Shown in pieces: positions 1-7,170 of a DNA stretch of 24,882 nt (positions are counted from its first letter, which is position 1; the number at the start of each line of letters is the position of its first letter). The DNA comes from Anaerolineae bacterium (GTDB lineage Bacteria > Chloroflexota > Anaerolineae > Anaerolineales > Villigracilaceae). The notes under the pieces are model-generated. The model saw nothing but the letters and a program-made list of their open reading frames with translations. It did not search any database and was not told the DNA's origin. Both the position numbers and the translations under genes were made by a program. The stretch lies in NCBI GenBank assembly GCA_003158885.1, contig PMLN01000298.1, forward strand, positions 9,719-34,600, written 5' to 3'.

Positions 1-143
1 TTTTTATCCTTGTCCCAGAGATGTTCGGCAATTTCGCGGATACCGGCTTTATCCTTATGTGCGGCGAGTTCTTTAGCCAATTCCTGATTGGGGACTTCAT
101 CCCGCCGGTTTTGAAAAAATGCAATGCGGTTCAACGCGGACAT
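1..143 (-). CDS. N-terminal part of an unrecognised helical protein (runs off window)
   Basis: The first 47 codons of an open frame start at ATG 143 and continue past the window edge. GGAGG lies 4 nt before the ATG. The visible peptide begins MSALNRIAFFQNRRDEVPNQ and is charged and probably helical, with the look of an armadillo/HEAT-like repeat protein; that fold is an inference from composition only. It lies 9 bp downstream of the mini-protein gene that ends at 153 and is probably co-transcribed with it. No function is proposed. Confidence 0.7.
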   Translation of the reverse strand, partial: MSALNRIAFFQNRRDEVPNQELAKELAAHKDKAGIREIAEHLWDKDK

Positions 144-152
144 ATCGCCTCC

Positions 153-395
153 TTATTTCAAAAAGGAATTGGTGAGATAGATCACCAGTAGAATCATGGC
201 GATCAAGAGCAGTACCAGGCCCAAAGCCCGGAGCAAACCCGCCGCCAGGACCTTGCGCCCGTGGCGGCGATGGAGTTCCGTGCCGGTCGCCATCTCGGCG
301 CGGTTCTCTGATTCCACCCCATCCTTCCGATACATCCAGGCGCGGCGGCAATAGAGATACGTTCCAATATCAGAAGCGCGAATGATGGGCGGCAT
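153..395 (-). CDS. Cas4/PD-(D/E)XK-like N-terminal segment with one membrane helix, 80 aa
   Basis: The protein has two parts. Residues 7-50 carry YLYCRRAW (14-21, with C16) and GTELHRRHGR (38-47). These resemble the first helix and the G-x-x-x-H motif at the start of Cas4/RecB-type PD-(D/E)XK nucleases. Residues 56-77 form one strongly hydrophobic helix, and the protein ends in a short polar tail. The catalytic D-(D/E)XK core and the C-terminal Fe-S cysteines of real Cas4 are absent, so it is not a working nuclease; no cas genes or arrays are nearby. ATG 395 is chosen over the start at 413 because a TATACT box lies 6 nt upstream and overlaps the longer N-terminus. It may be a small membrane protein that has kept a nucleic-acid or metal-binding element. 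Function unknown. Confidence 0.7.
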   Translation of the reverse strand: MPPIIRASDIGTYLYCRRAWMYRKDGVESENRAEMATGTELHRRHGRKVLAAGLLRALGLVLLLIAMILLVIYLTNSFLK

Positions 396-401
396 AAGCC
401 G

Positions 402-410
402 AGTATAGCA
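402..410 (-). promoter_or_regulatory. Extended -10 promoter (TGCTATACT), leaderless arrangement
   Basis: TGC-TATACT on the minus strand ends 6 nt before ATG 395. Transcription would start at or next to the A of the ATG, leaving no room for a ribosome binding site. No good -35 box is visible, as expected for an extended -10. Confidence 0.6.
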
Positions 411-517
411 CAAGTTTTCTAGTGCATATTTCCCGGCACGGAGGTTTTGGCAAAAACTTGTCTGAATTACGAAAGCCTTCGGGACGTTCTGCGTAAGATA
501 AGTAATACCGCAAACGG

Positions 518-523
518 TATAAT
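518..523 (+). promoter_or_regulatory. -10 box TATAAT, leaderless arrangement
   Basis: A perfect TATAAT ends 6 nt before the thioesterase ATG at 530. No Shine-Dalgarno sequence lies between them, so the mRNA is probably leaderless. The -35 region is not convincing. Confidence 0.65.
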
Positions 524-529
524 CACCGC

Positions 530-982
530 ATGTCCGAATTCAAATTCTTTCATCCCATCGAAGTTCGTTACGGCGATCTCGATCCCCAGGGGCATCTCAA
601 CAACGCCAAATATCTGACTTTTTTCGAACAAGCGCGCGTCCATTATCTCATCCATTTGGGCCTGTTTACCCAGAACCAATCCTTTATGGACATCGGCATC
701 ATCCTGGCCGACGCACACATCGCCTTCCTGGCGCCCATCCACTACGGCGATGAAGTTAAAGTGGGCGTGCGGACATCCAAGCTGGGCAACAAATCCATGA
801 TCATCGAACAAAACATCGTGAATCATGCCAGCGGAAAAGAAATGGCAAAAGGCGAGATCGTAGCGGTCACATTCGATTATCACAATCAGAAGCCAATCTC
901 TCTGCCAGAAGATTGGCGCAAGACAATTTCAAAATTCGAGGGTCTGCAAAATCAAAAACTGAAAATTACTCCTCGTTCATAA
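530..982 (+). CDS. Acyl-CoA thioesterase, hotdog fold (4HBT/YbgC-FadM type)
   Basis: This 150-residue protein is predicted to hydrolyse acyl-CoA thioesters in the cytosol. The 4HBT signature is clear near the N-terminus: RYGDLDPQGHLNNAKYLTFF, with the D-x-x-G-H-x-N-N active-site loop and Asp as the likely general base. Length and a single hotdog domain fit the YbgC/FadM/4HBT group; substrate chain length cannot be read from sequence. ATG 530 matches the family start and follows a TATAAT box by only 6 nt, with no ribosome binding site. It is first of three same-strand genes (50-bp gap to the M42 peptidase), which could be one transcript. Confidence 0.88.
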   Translation: MSEFKFFHPIEVRYGDLDPQGHLNNAKYLTFFEQARVHYLIHLGLFTQNQSFMDIGIILADAHIAFLAPIHYGDEVKVGVRTSKLGNKSMIIEQNIVNHASGKEMAKGEIVAVTFDYHNQKPISLPEDWRKTISKFEGLQNQKLKITPRS

Positions 983-1032
983 CATCCCATCTCTCAAGAT
1001 CTATGCATGCCTTTAAATCAAAGGAAAAATAA

Positions 1033-2085
1033 ATGTCATCCCTTCCAAATATTGATACCGGTCATCTCGTAGATTTTCTCGTCAAGCTTCTCAACATCCC
1101 TTCGCCTACCGGACGAACGGATGATGCAATTGCATTTGTCGAAAAAGAACTTTCCACATTCAAACAACTCAAACTCAGTCGCACGCGCAAAGGCGCGCTG
1201 GTCGCAAAATGGGAAGGCAGGAAAGACGATTCACCGCGCGCATTAACCGCACACGTGGATACGCTCGGCGCAATGGTCAAGGAGATCAAATCCAATGGAC
1301 GGCTCAAGATCACGCGCATCGGCGGGCTGCTTCTCAATGGCGTTGAAACCGAAGGCTGTTGGGTATTCACATCGAACGGCAAAAAGATGCGCGGCTCGCT
1401 ATTGATCGACGCGGCCTCGGTGCACGTTTACGGCGCGAAGGCCAGCGAGACAAAACGCAACGAGGATCACATGGAAATCCGCCTCGATGCACGCACATCA
1501 TCTGAAAAAGAAACGCGTGAGTTGGGAATCAACATCGGGGATTTTGTCGCTTTCGACCCGCGCGTCGAAGTGACGAACGGATTTGTCCGCTCGCGGTTTC
1601 TCGACGATAAAGCTTGTGTCGCAGCCCTCGCGGCGGCGATCAAATCTTTAGCCGAGTCCGGTCAAAATCCGGCGCAGGATGTCACTTTCCTCATCAGCAA
1701 TTATGAGGAAGTCGGTCACGGCGCGGCGGCAGGAATTCCATCGGAAACGCAGGAGCTGGTTACGGTTGACATGGCCGCGGTGGGCGAAGGACAGGAGTCG
1801 GACGAATTCCACGCCACGCTGTGTCTCAAAGACAGCGGCGGGCCATATCATCACGGACTAAGCAACAAACTGCGTCTCATCGCGGACGAAAGCGGGATTC
1901 CTTTTAAGACAGATATTTATCCCTACTATGGCTCGGACGGCGAAGCCTTTTGGCGTGCGGGCGGCGATGTGGCCGTGGCGTTGATCGGTCCCGGCGTGGA
2001 TGCCTCTCACAATTACGAACGTACGCACACCGAGGCGCTGATTGCAACCACAAATTGGATCATGGCGTATTTGTTAAAAGAGTAG
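1033..2085 (+). CDS. M42 family metallopeptidase (glutamyl aminopeptidase/endoglucanase M type)
   Basis: Cytosolic co-catalytic metal aminopeptidase, 350 residues, which is full length for M42. The expected residues are all present: AHVDTLG (H74, D76), FLDDKACV (D191/D192), YEEVGHG (E225 as general base, E226 as ligand), VTVDMA (D246) and the C-terminal ligand H326 in ASHNYERTH. M42 enzymes trim N-terminal residues from peptides, often as dodecameric tetrahedral particles. A related subgroup is linked to synthesis of N-acetylglutaminylglutamine amide osmolytes, but no partner genes for that are present here. ATG 1033 is preceded by AAGGAAAAATAA. It sits between the thioesterase and the oxidoreductase. 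Confidence 0.92.
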   Translation: MSSLPNIDTGHLVDFLVKLLNIPSPTGRTDDAIAFVEKELSTFKQLKLSRTRKGALVAKWEGRKDDSPRALTAHVDTLGAMVKEIKSNGRLKITRIGGLLLNGVETEGCWVFTSNGKKMRGSLLIDAASVHVYGAKASETKRNEDHMEIRLDARTSSEKETRELGINIGDFVAFDPRVEVTNGFVRSRFLDDKACVAALAAAIKSLAESGQNPAQDVTFLISNYEEVGHGAAAGIPSETQELVTVDMAAVGEGQESDEFHATLCLKDSGGPYHHGLSNKLRLIADESGIPFKTDIYPYYGSDGEAFWRAGGDVAVALIGPGVDASHNYERTHTEALIATTNWIMAYLLKE

Positions 2086-2128
2086 ACGCGGAGAACATAG
2101 AGTCTGACTTTACCGTGGAGATAAAATT

Positions 2129-3175
2129 ATGAAATTCGATGCTTCGCTTCCACCCGTTTCATTGAAGGATGTCCCTGCGATTGCCAAAGCCGCCGAAGAA
2201 ATCGGCTTCGATGCCTTGTGGACTTCCGAGACCCAGCACGACCCATTCCTCCCGTGTGCGTTGATCGCAGAACATACCCGGAAACTAAACTTTGGCACGG
2301 CCATTGCCGTTTCGTTCGCGCGTTCGCCCGCCACGCTGGCTTACACCGCCTGGGATTTGGCCGCACAATCCAATGGGAGATTCATTCTAGGCCTTGGCAC
2401 ACAAGTTAAAGCGCATATCGAACGGCGCTTTGGAATGCAATGGCCTGAATCGGTGACGGGGAAACTGCGCGAGCAAATCCAAGTCATACGCGCCTTATGG
2501 GACACATGGCAAAATGGTACGAAGTTTAATTTCCGCGGCGAGTATTACAAGTTAACGTTGATGCCGCCGTTCTTTACGCCCCCGCCTCTGCACTCCTCTG
2601 CCTCCCCAATTTCCGCGGGAGATTGGGAGAATGGAAGAGGATTGATCCCAATCTACATCGCCGGCGTCAATACCGGCCTGGCAAAACTGGCGGGAGAACT
2701 GTGTGATGGATTCCACGTGCACCCATTCAATAGCCCACGTTATTTGCGTGACGTGATCCTACCATCCATTGCGGAAGGCGCGGACAAAGTAAAACGTATA
2801 GAGAAAAACGTGATCATTTCGGTGACAGCGTTCGCGGCAACATCCGCGGAAGAGGAAAACTTTGCGCGGACACAGATCGCGTTTTACGCTTCCACACCCT
2901 CCTACCGTTCTGTGATGGACTTTTACGGCTGGGGCGGGATCGCCGAGAAATTGTCCGCACAGGCAGCCAAAGGCGAATGGATGGAAATGTCAACGCTGAT
3001 CACCGATGAAATGCTGAATGAATTTTGTCTTGTCACCTCGCCGGAGAAATTAGCCGAGGAATTGAAAGCGCGTTATAAAGGAATCGCCGACCGCCTAGCC
3101 TTGTACACTCCCTTTGTGCCGGGCGAGAGGGATGAATTTTGGAAAAGGATCGTCTCCGAAATCAATCTCGAATGA
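2129..3175 (+). CDS. Luciferase-like (LLM) F420-dependent oxidoreductase family protein
   Basis: A TIM-barrel flavin/F420 oxidoreductase of the bacterial luciferase-like superfamily, 348 residues. The N-terminal strand and helix (GFDALWTSETQHDPF), the RSPATLAYTAWDL segment, GRFILGLGTQ and IPIYIAGVN are characteristic. It most resembles the TIGR03617-type F420-dependent group, but cofactor use (F420 or FMN) is inferred. GTGGAGATAAAATT precedes ATG 2129. Residues about 153-171 (LHSSASPISAGDWENGRGL) look like an insertion between the PPFFTPPP turn and the next strand; the DNA there is an imperfect palindrome (2595-2640). The gene ends 7 bp from the convergent acpS stop codon. Confidence 0.85.
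   Translation: MKFDASLPPVSLKDVPAIAKAAEEIGFDALWTSETQHDPFLPCALIAEHTRKLNFGTAIAVSFARSPATLAYTAWDLAAQSNGRFILGLGTQVKAHIERRFGMQWPESVTGKLREQIQVIRALWDTWQNGTKFNFRGEYYKLTLMPPFFTPPPLHSSASPISAGDWENGRGLIPIYIAGVNTGLAKLAGELCDGFHVHPFNSPRYLRDVILPSIAEGADKVKRIEKNVIISVTAFAATSAEEENFARTQIAFYASTPSYRSVMDFYGWGGIAEKLSAQAAKGEWMEMSTLITDEMLNEFCLVTSPEKLAEELKARYKGIADRLALYTPFVPGERDEFWKRIVSEINLE
2595..2640. repeat. Palindromic repeat inside the LLM oxidoreductase gene
   Basis: Arms CCTCT (2595-2599) and AGAGG (2636-2640) enclose CTCCCCAAT (2602-2610) and ATTGGGAG (2622-2629), with the near-palindromic TTCCGCGGGA at the centre. The element stays in frame and adds about 19 residues that the family does not need. Confidence 0.6.
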
Positions 3176-3182
3176 GTTGTGT

Positions 3183-3548
3183 TTATCCAATTGCTACTGC
3201 AAATGCTACAGCATGACTCATGCTATGACTAATACTCACCGCCCATGTGGATATACCAATTTCTTTTGATTTTTGTTCCGCTGCTCCGCGCAGAGTAAGC
3301 ATCGGGGCGTTTTGTTCATCGCCGAGAATCTCGATTTCCTTCCAGGCAACTTCACCGATGCCCGTGCCAAGCGCTTTCGCCACCGCTTCCTTCGCGGCGA
3401 AACGCCCCGCCAACGATTCAACATTCTTCCCGCATTGCTCGAGTTCGGCAAAAGTATAAATGCGCTCAAGATAATGTTTGCCATGACGCGCGATCACTTC
3501 CGAGACCCGGGAAATTTCAATCAGATCAACGCCGGTTCGCAAAATCAT
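3183..3548 (-). CDS. acpS: Holo-[acyl-carrier-protein] synthase
   Basis: AcpS transfers the 4'-phosphopantetheine group of CoA to the conserved serine of acyl carrier protein and so activates it for fatty acid synthesis. The 121-residue product has both family motifs: the N-terminal GVDLIEI with the metal-binding Asp (D8), and RFAAKEAVAKALG with the conserved Glu. Length is typical. ATG 3548 is chosen because AcpS proteins usually begin M-I-L-x-x-G-x-D; an in-frame GTG at 3563 would add five residues. It lies 18 nt after the stop of the inactive M16 gene and is likely co-transcribed with the protease pair. It converges on the LLM oxidoreductase. Confidence 0.92.
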   Translation of the reverse strand: MILRTGVDLIEISRVSEVIARHGKHYLERIYTFAELEQCGKNVESLAGRFAAKEAVAKALGTGIGEVAWKEIEILGDEQNAPMLTLRGAAEQKSKEIGISTWAVSISHSMSHAVAFAVAIG

Positions 3549-3566
3549 CCCATGCCGACCCACAAG

Positions 3567-4859
3567 TCATGATCCCGCAACGGCGACAACCAACCGATCA
3601 GGGTCAATGTATTTCCGTGCAACTTTCAGGACATCCGAGGGTGTGACCGACTTCACCAAATCGGGATAGCGGCGATAATAATCCAAACCAAGCGAATAGC
3701 GCTCCATACTGATCAATGCGCCCGCCACGCCGCCGTTGGATTCCAATGAAAGCGGCAAGCGCCCAATAAAATTCGCCTGGCTGTCCAGCAGTTCTTCCTT
3801 GGTAACGCCGCCTTTGATAAAACGCTTCAATTCCTTGACGATCAAATCGCCCGCCTTCTTGACGTTTGCCGGACTCACGCCCGCACTCACCGACCATGAA
3901 CCGGGACCAAGGCCGGCGCTCAAGCCGGAATACACATAATAGGCCAGTCCGGACTTTTCGCGTACTGACTTGCCAACCCTGCCCATCATGCCGAATTGAC
4001 CCAGGACGGAATTGCCCAGCGAAGCGGCCATATAGTCAGCATCGGTGCGGCGTGGGCCATTGGTGCCGATGATCAAATCAGCCTGGGATTTTCCATCAAT
4101 CGTTACATGCCGCCTGACGGTTTCATCCAACCGTTTCAACTCCGGCATGAGCAGCGCATCCACTTGATCCCGATTCTTCCAATCGCCAAGCACCCGTCCA
4201 ATGGCATCCGCTGCCTTCTTCGGCTCGACAGCGCCGACCATCACAATGACCATGCCACGCGGCCCAAAAGCATGGCGATGATAATCCGCCAAATCCTGAC
4301 GCGTAATGGCCTGGATGGTTTCCGGAAACCCATCTTCGGGACGCGCATAAGGATGGCCCTGAAAAAGGAGCTCATCGAAGGTCAATTCCGCCATATCGGA
4401 GGTATCCTGGGAGCGAATGGCAAGGCCGGTCAAAAGCTGGTGGCGAAGCTTCTCGACTTCCACTTCCGGGAAGGTCGGCTGGCGAAGCGTCTCCGAAAGC
4501 AGAACCAGCAAAAGCGGCAAATCTTCAACAAGGGCGCGGCCATGAAATCCCGTGGCGTGGATTCCCGAATCAAACCCCAAACTTGCACCCACCGATTCGA
4601 GTTCGTTATAGAGACCATCGAAACTGTGCTTTTCAGTGCCGCGCATTAAGGCCGAAGCAGCAAAATCCGCCAGGCCCAATTTATCATCGGGGTCAAACAA
4701 GCTTCCGGCATTGATATAGCCAGCGATTGAGACGGAGGGGCTGTTGAAATTCGCACGGCACAAAATGGTGATGCCGTTGGAGAGAACGCTGCGATGAATA
4801 TCCTCCGGTCCTGGAAAAGAAGTTGTGGCCGGATGCGATGATTTACGTTGAGCGCACAT
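3567..4859 (-). CDS. M16 family peptidase-like protein, non-catalytic subunit
   Basis: A 430-residue protein with the two-lobed M16 architecture. The zinc motif is lost: where the partner has HLVEH, this protein has D65, A68 and S69 (GLADFAASALMRGT). It keeps the substrate-binding Arg/Tyr pair (R300, Y307 in SVREKSGLAYYVYS) in the C-terminal lobe. This division of labour is known from heterodimeric M16B proteases and mitochondrial processing peptidase, so it is inferred to be the subunit that holds the substrate. Its ATG overlaps the stop codon of the catalytic gene (TAATG), implying translational coupling and about 1:1 synthesis. Confidence 0.9.
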   Translation of the reverse strand: MCAQRKSSHPATTSFPGPEDIHRSVLSNGITILCRANFNSPSVSIAGYINAGSLFDPDDKLGLADFAASALMRGTEKHSFDGLYNELESVGASLGFDSGIHATGFHGRALVEDLPLLLVLLSETLRQPTFPEVEVEKLRHQLLTGLAIRSQDTSDMAELTFDELLFQGHPYARPEDGFPETIQAITRQDLADYHRHAFGPRGMVIVMVGAVEPKKAADAIGRVLGDWKNRDQVDALLMPELKRLDETVRRHVTIDGKSQADLIIGTNGPRRTDADYMAASLGNSVLGQFGMMGRVGKSVREKSGLAYYVYSGLSAGLGPGSWSVSAGVSPANVKKAGDLIVKELKRFIKGGVTKEELLDSQANFIGRLPLSLESNGGVAGALISMERYSLGLDYYRRYPDLVKSVTPSDVLKVARKYIDPDRLVVAVAGS

Positions 4860-6145
4860 TATGCTTCGCCCTTTCCTGAGGGAAGATAAGTTCCAATCAC
4901 ACGGTTCTGTGGACGAAAGTACATCTGCGCCACGCGCTGCACATCTTTTGGCTTGACCAACGCCAACTTATCCAGATATGCAAGAAACCAGCCATAGTCT
5001 GCAAACATCTCGCTGTAACCCAGCCAAAACGCCTGGTTGGTAATATTTTCCATGCCATATGCAAAATTGGCGCGCGCCTGTTTGATCGCCCGCGCCACTT
5101 CCTCCTTCGACACCAATTCATCCTGCACGCGTCGAAGTTCCACATCCAGTGCGGCAAGCGCCTCATCCGGCATCCGTTTGGGATGAATCGTCAATGTAAT
5201 GTAATAGAGGAACGGATCCACCGTTGTGGTCGAGCCGCCCGAAAGCGAGACGGCCAATTCCTTATCCACAAGAGCGCGATAGAGACGCGAGGTTTTGTTC
5301 GAGATACTGCCTCCGCCGAACATATTCAGATTCGACGGACCTGCCAATAAACTATCCAATACGGATAGTGCAAAGAAGTCAGGATGCGGTGCCGCCGGAA
5401 AATGATAGGCCGCCTGCAAATAAGCAGTCTCGCCCTGGCCTTCAATGGACAGCCGCACCTCGCCGCGTTGTTCCGGCTCAGGCCGCGCCAAGCGAGGCGG
5501 AGTCGCAGCAGAGGGAATCTTCCCAAATAATTCCTTGATTCGACCCAACATTTCTTTGGTTTTGAAATCACCCGCGACGCCCATCACCGCATTGTTCGGG
5601 ACATAATAGGTGCGGTAATGACGATAAAGATCGTCGCGCGTCATGGATTTAATGTCAGCCATATCGCCGATGACTTCGTGATGATAGGAATGTACGCGGA
5701 AAGCCGCCTGCTGAACTGTTTCGCCCAACTGGAAGAGAGGCTCGTTCTCGCTGCCTTCGCGTTCCGAAGCAACCACCGTCCGCTCGGAAGCAAATTCCTT
5801 TTCATCGAAAACGCTGTGACGCATTCGATCGGCTTCGAGGCGCAAGGCAAGATCAATTTTATCGGCGGGCATGGTTTCAAAGAACGTCGTCCAATCAAGA
5901 AAGGTGAACGCGTTCCACATTCCGCCATCGCGCGAAATCGCTTTATCCATCATGGAGGCAGGATATTTGGGCGTGCCTTTGAATTGCATATGTTCGACCA
6001 GATGGGAAATGCCCGTCAACGGAGGCGCTTCATCGCGCGAACCGACGCGGTACCACATCCACGATGAAATCAGAGACGCGGTATGAATTTCCTTAAGCAG
6101 GACGGTCAGGCCATTGGAAAGGGTGGTTTTCGTAAATTCAGGCAT
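4859..6145 (-). CDS. M16 family zinc metallopeptidase, catalytic subunit
   Basis: A 428-residue pitrilysin-type zinc peptidase. The inverted zinc motif is intact: H48-L-V-E51-H52, with the third ligand E128 76 residues after H52. It should pair with the inactive M16 product of the next gene to form a closed chamber that degrades peptides. No signal peptide is evident, so a cytosolic location is likely. ATG 6145 fits the family N-terminus (FTKTTLSNGLTVLL). A TATAAT box ends only 8 nt upstream and no ribosome binding site is visible, which suggests a leaderless mRNA. Confidence 0.92.
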   Translation of the reverse strand: MPEFTKTTLSNGLTVLLKEIHTASLISSWMWYRVGSRDEAPPLTGISHLVEHMQFKGTPKYPASMMDKAISRDGGMWNAFTFLDWTTFFETMPADKIDLALRLEADRMRHSVFDEKEFASERTVVASEREGSENEPLFQLGETVQQAAFRVHSYHHEVIGDMADIKSMTRDDLYRHYRTYYVPNNAVMGVAGDFKTKEMLGRIKELFGKIPSAATPPRLARPEPEQRGEVRLSIEGQGETAYLQAAYHFPAAPHPDFFALSVLDSLLAGPSNLNMFGGGSISNKTSRLYRALVDKELAVSLSGGSTTTVDPFLYYITLTIHPKRMPDEALAALDVELRRVQDELVSKEEVARAIKQARANFAYGMENITNQAFWLGYSEMFADYGWFLAYLDKLALVKPKDVQRVAQMYFRPQNRVIGTYLPSGKGEA

Positions 6146-6153
6146 GGGCGCAG

Positions 6154-6159
6154 ATTATA
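6154..6159 (-). promoter_or_regulatory. -10 box TATAAT, leaderless arrangement
   Basis: TATAAT on the minus strand ends 8 nt before the M16 peptidase ATG at 6145, in the 19-bp gap after the membrane-protein gene. Transcription would start at about the start codon. No clear -35 box is visible. Confidence 0.55.
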
Positions 6160-6164
6160 CCCTT

Positions 6165-6920
6165 TCACCTGCAAACCGGTACATTGTTAATGGAAATCGC
6201 ATCGGGATTAACAAGACAATACCACGGCTTAATCGTGTTCTCAAGGCCGAGAATCGCAGGGTGGAGATCGGTGGACGACAATGGAATATCCACATTCACA
6301 TTCATCGCAACCGTGACTGTAGTACTGACCGGCACACACAAATCCAAATTGACCGGCAAATTTGTGTTAGCGGGCATAACAATGGTAGTGGACGCATTTT
6401 GAATATTCAACCCACCGGTTTGGACAGTCACCTTTGCATTATCAATAGTGGTATCCTGATTAATAATAACATTTGTGCCTGTTTTAATGCACACACTGAG
6501 ACTGACGGGGATATCTTTTTGAATGGGAATAACCGTTTTGATATGAGCGGCATCCATCCGTTCAAAGTTGTTATAGAGTCCGCCCAGCAAGCCCGTCCCA
6601 ATCTGACCAAGATGCAAGCCGCCCAAGCCGTACAATATGCCGATCAGAACCACGATCAGGATGATATTCACTGTCATCGAGAGGATGCTGGCAATGGTCC
6701 AAAAGGCTGGCAGGAATTGGGGTTTGGGTTTGACAGTAGGCGCTTGGGGAGCAGTCGGAGGCGGAGTTTGAACAGGGACGGTTTTAGAAACCGATTTATC
6801 CTCAACCGGTTTGGCCTTCGGCAAACGATCCAGCGGGGATTCTTCGTTCTTCATCCCATGCAAAATGGCGCGCACGCGGTCTGCGGGCACTGGCCTTGAT
6901 TTACCATCGGGTTTCGTCAT
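6165..6920 (-). CDS. Single-pass membrane protein with a beta-rich extracytoplasmic domain, unknown function
   Basis: Not recognised as a known family. The 251 residues divide into a charged cytosolic N-terminus (1-45), a Pro/Thr/Val-rich linker (46-70), one transmembrane helix (about 73-99) and an outer domain of about 150 residues. The outer domain alternates Val/Ile/Thr/Asn in a way that suggests repeated beta strands, and it holds four cysteines: two in xCxxxxTxV contexts and two near the C-terminus (WYC, VPVCR). No catalytic motif is visible. ATG 6920 has an excellent AGGAGGT 5 nt upstream. It lies just before the M16 protease pair. Confidence 0.75.
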   Translation of the reverse strand: MTKPDGKSRPVPADRVRAILHGMKNEESPLDRLPKAKPVEDKSVSKTVPVQTPPPTAPQAPTVKPKPQFLPAFWTIASILSMTVNIILIVVLIGILYGLGGLHLGQIGTGLLGGLYNNFERMDAAHIKTVIPIQKDIPVSLSVCIKTGTNVIINQDTTIDNAKVTVQTGGLNIQNASTTIVMPANTNLPVNLDLCVPVSTTVTVAMNVNVDIPLSSTDLHPAILGLENTIKPWYCLVNPDAISINNVPVCR

Positions 6921-7105
6921 ACGACCTCCTCTGAAACGATGCTTAATCCTAACGTAAATACGGACGGCAAAAGCTCTTCCCGGCTAAAATAATTTCTCCA
7001 TGAGCATCTCAATTCACCTTATTCTAACAGAGACATCGTAACATGGCGATCAGATTAACGACATGTATCGTGATTTATCAAAGATTACCGAAGGATATAT
7101 ATCAC

Positions 7106-7134
7106 TTGTATCATCCCTGCTTTTCTAATATAAT
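7106..7134 (+). promoter_or_regulatory. Sigma70-type promoter of the FAD oxidoreductase gene
   Basis: TTGTAT (7106-7111), a 17-bp spacer and a perfect TATAAT (7129-7134) lie 36 nt before the GTG start at 7171. AGGAGGAAGT directly precedes the start. Confidence 0.75.
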
Positions 7135-7170
7135 TTGCCCGCTTGGTATTAAAACCGTCAAGGAGGAAGT

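Noticed and set aside
3996..4649. 217-codon open frame antisense to the inactive M16 gene
   Set aside because: The M16 coding frame is clear and the antisense product has no recognisable feature.
6114..6899. 261-codon open frame antisense to the membrane protein gene
   Set aside because: Asn/His/Arg-rich shadow. The minus-strand gene has AGGAGGT, a membrane helix and a sensible layout.
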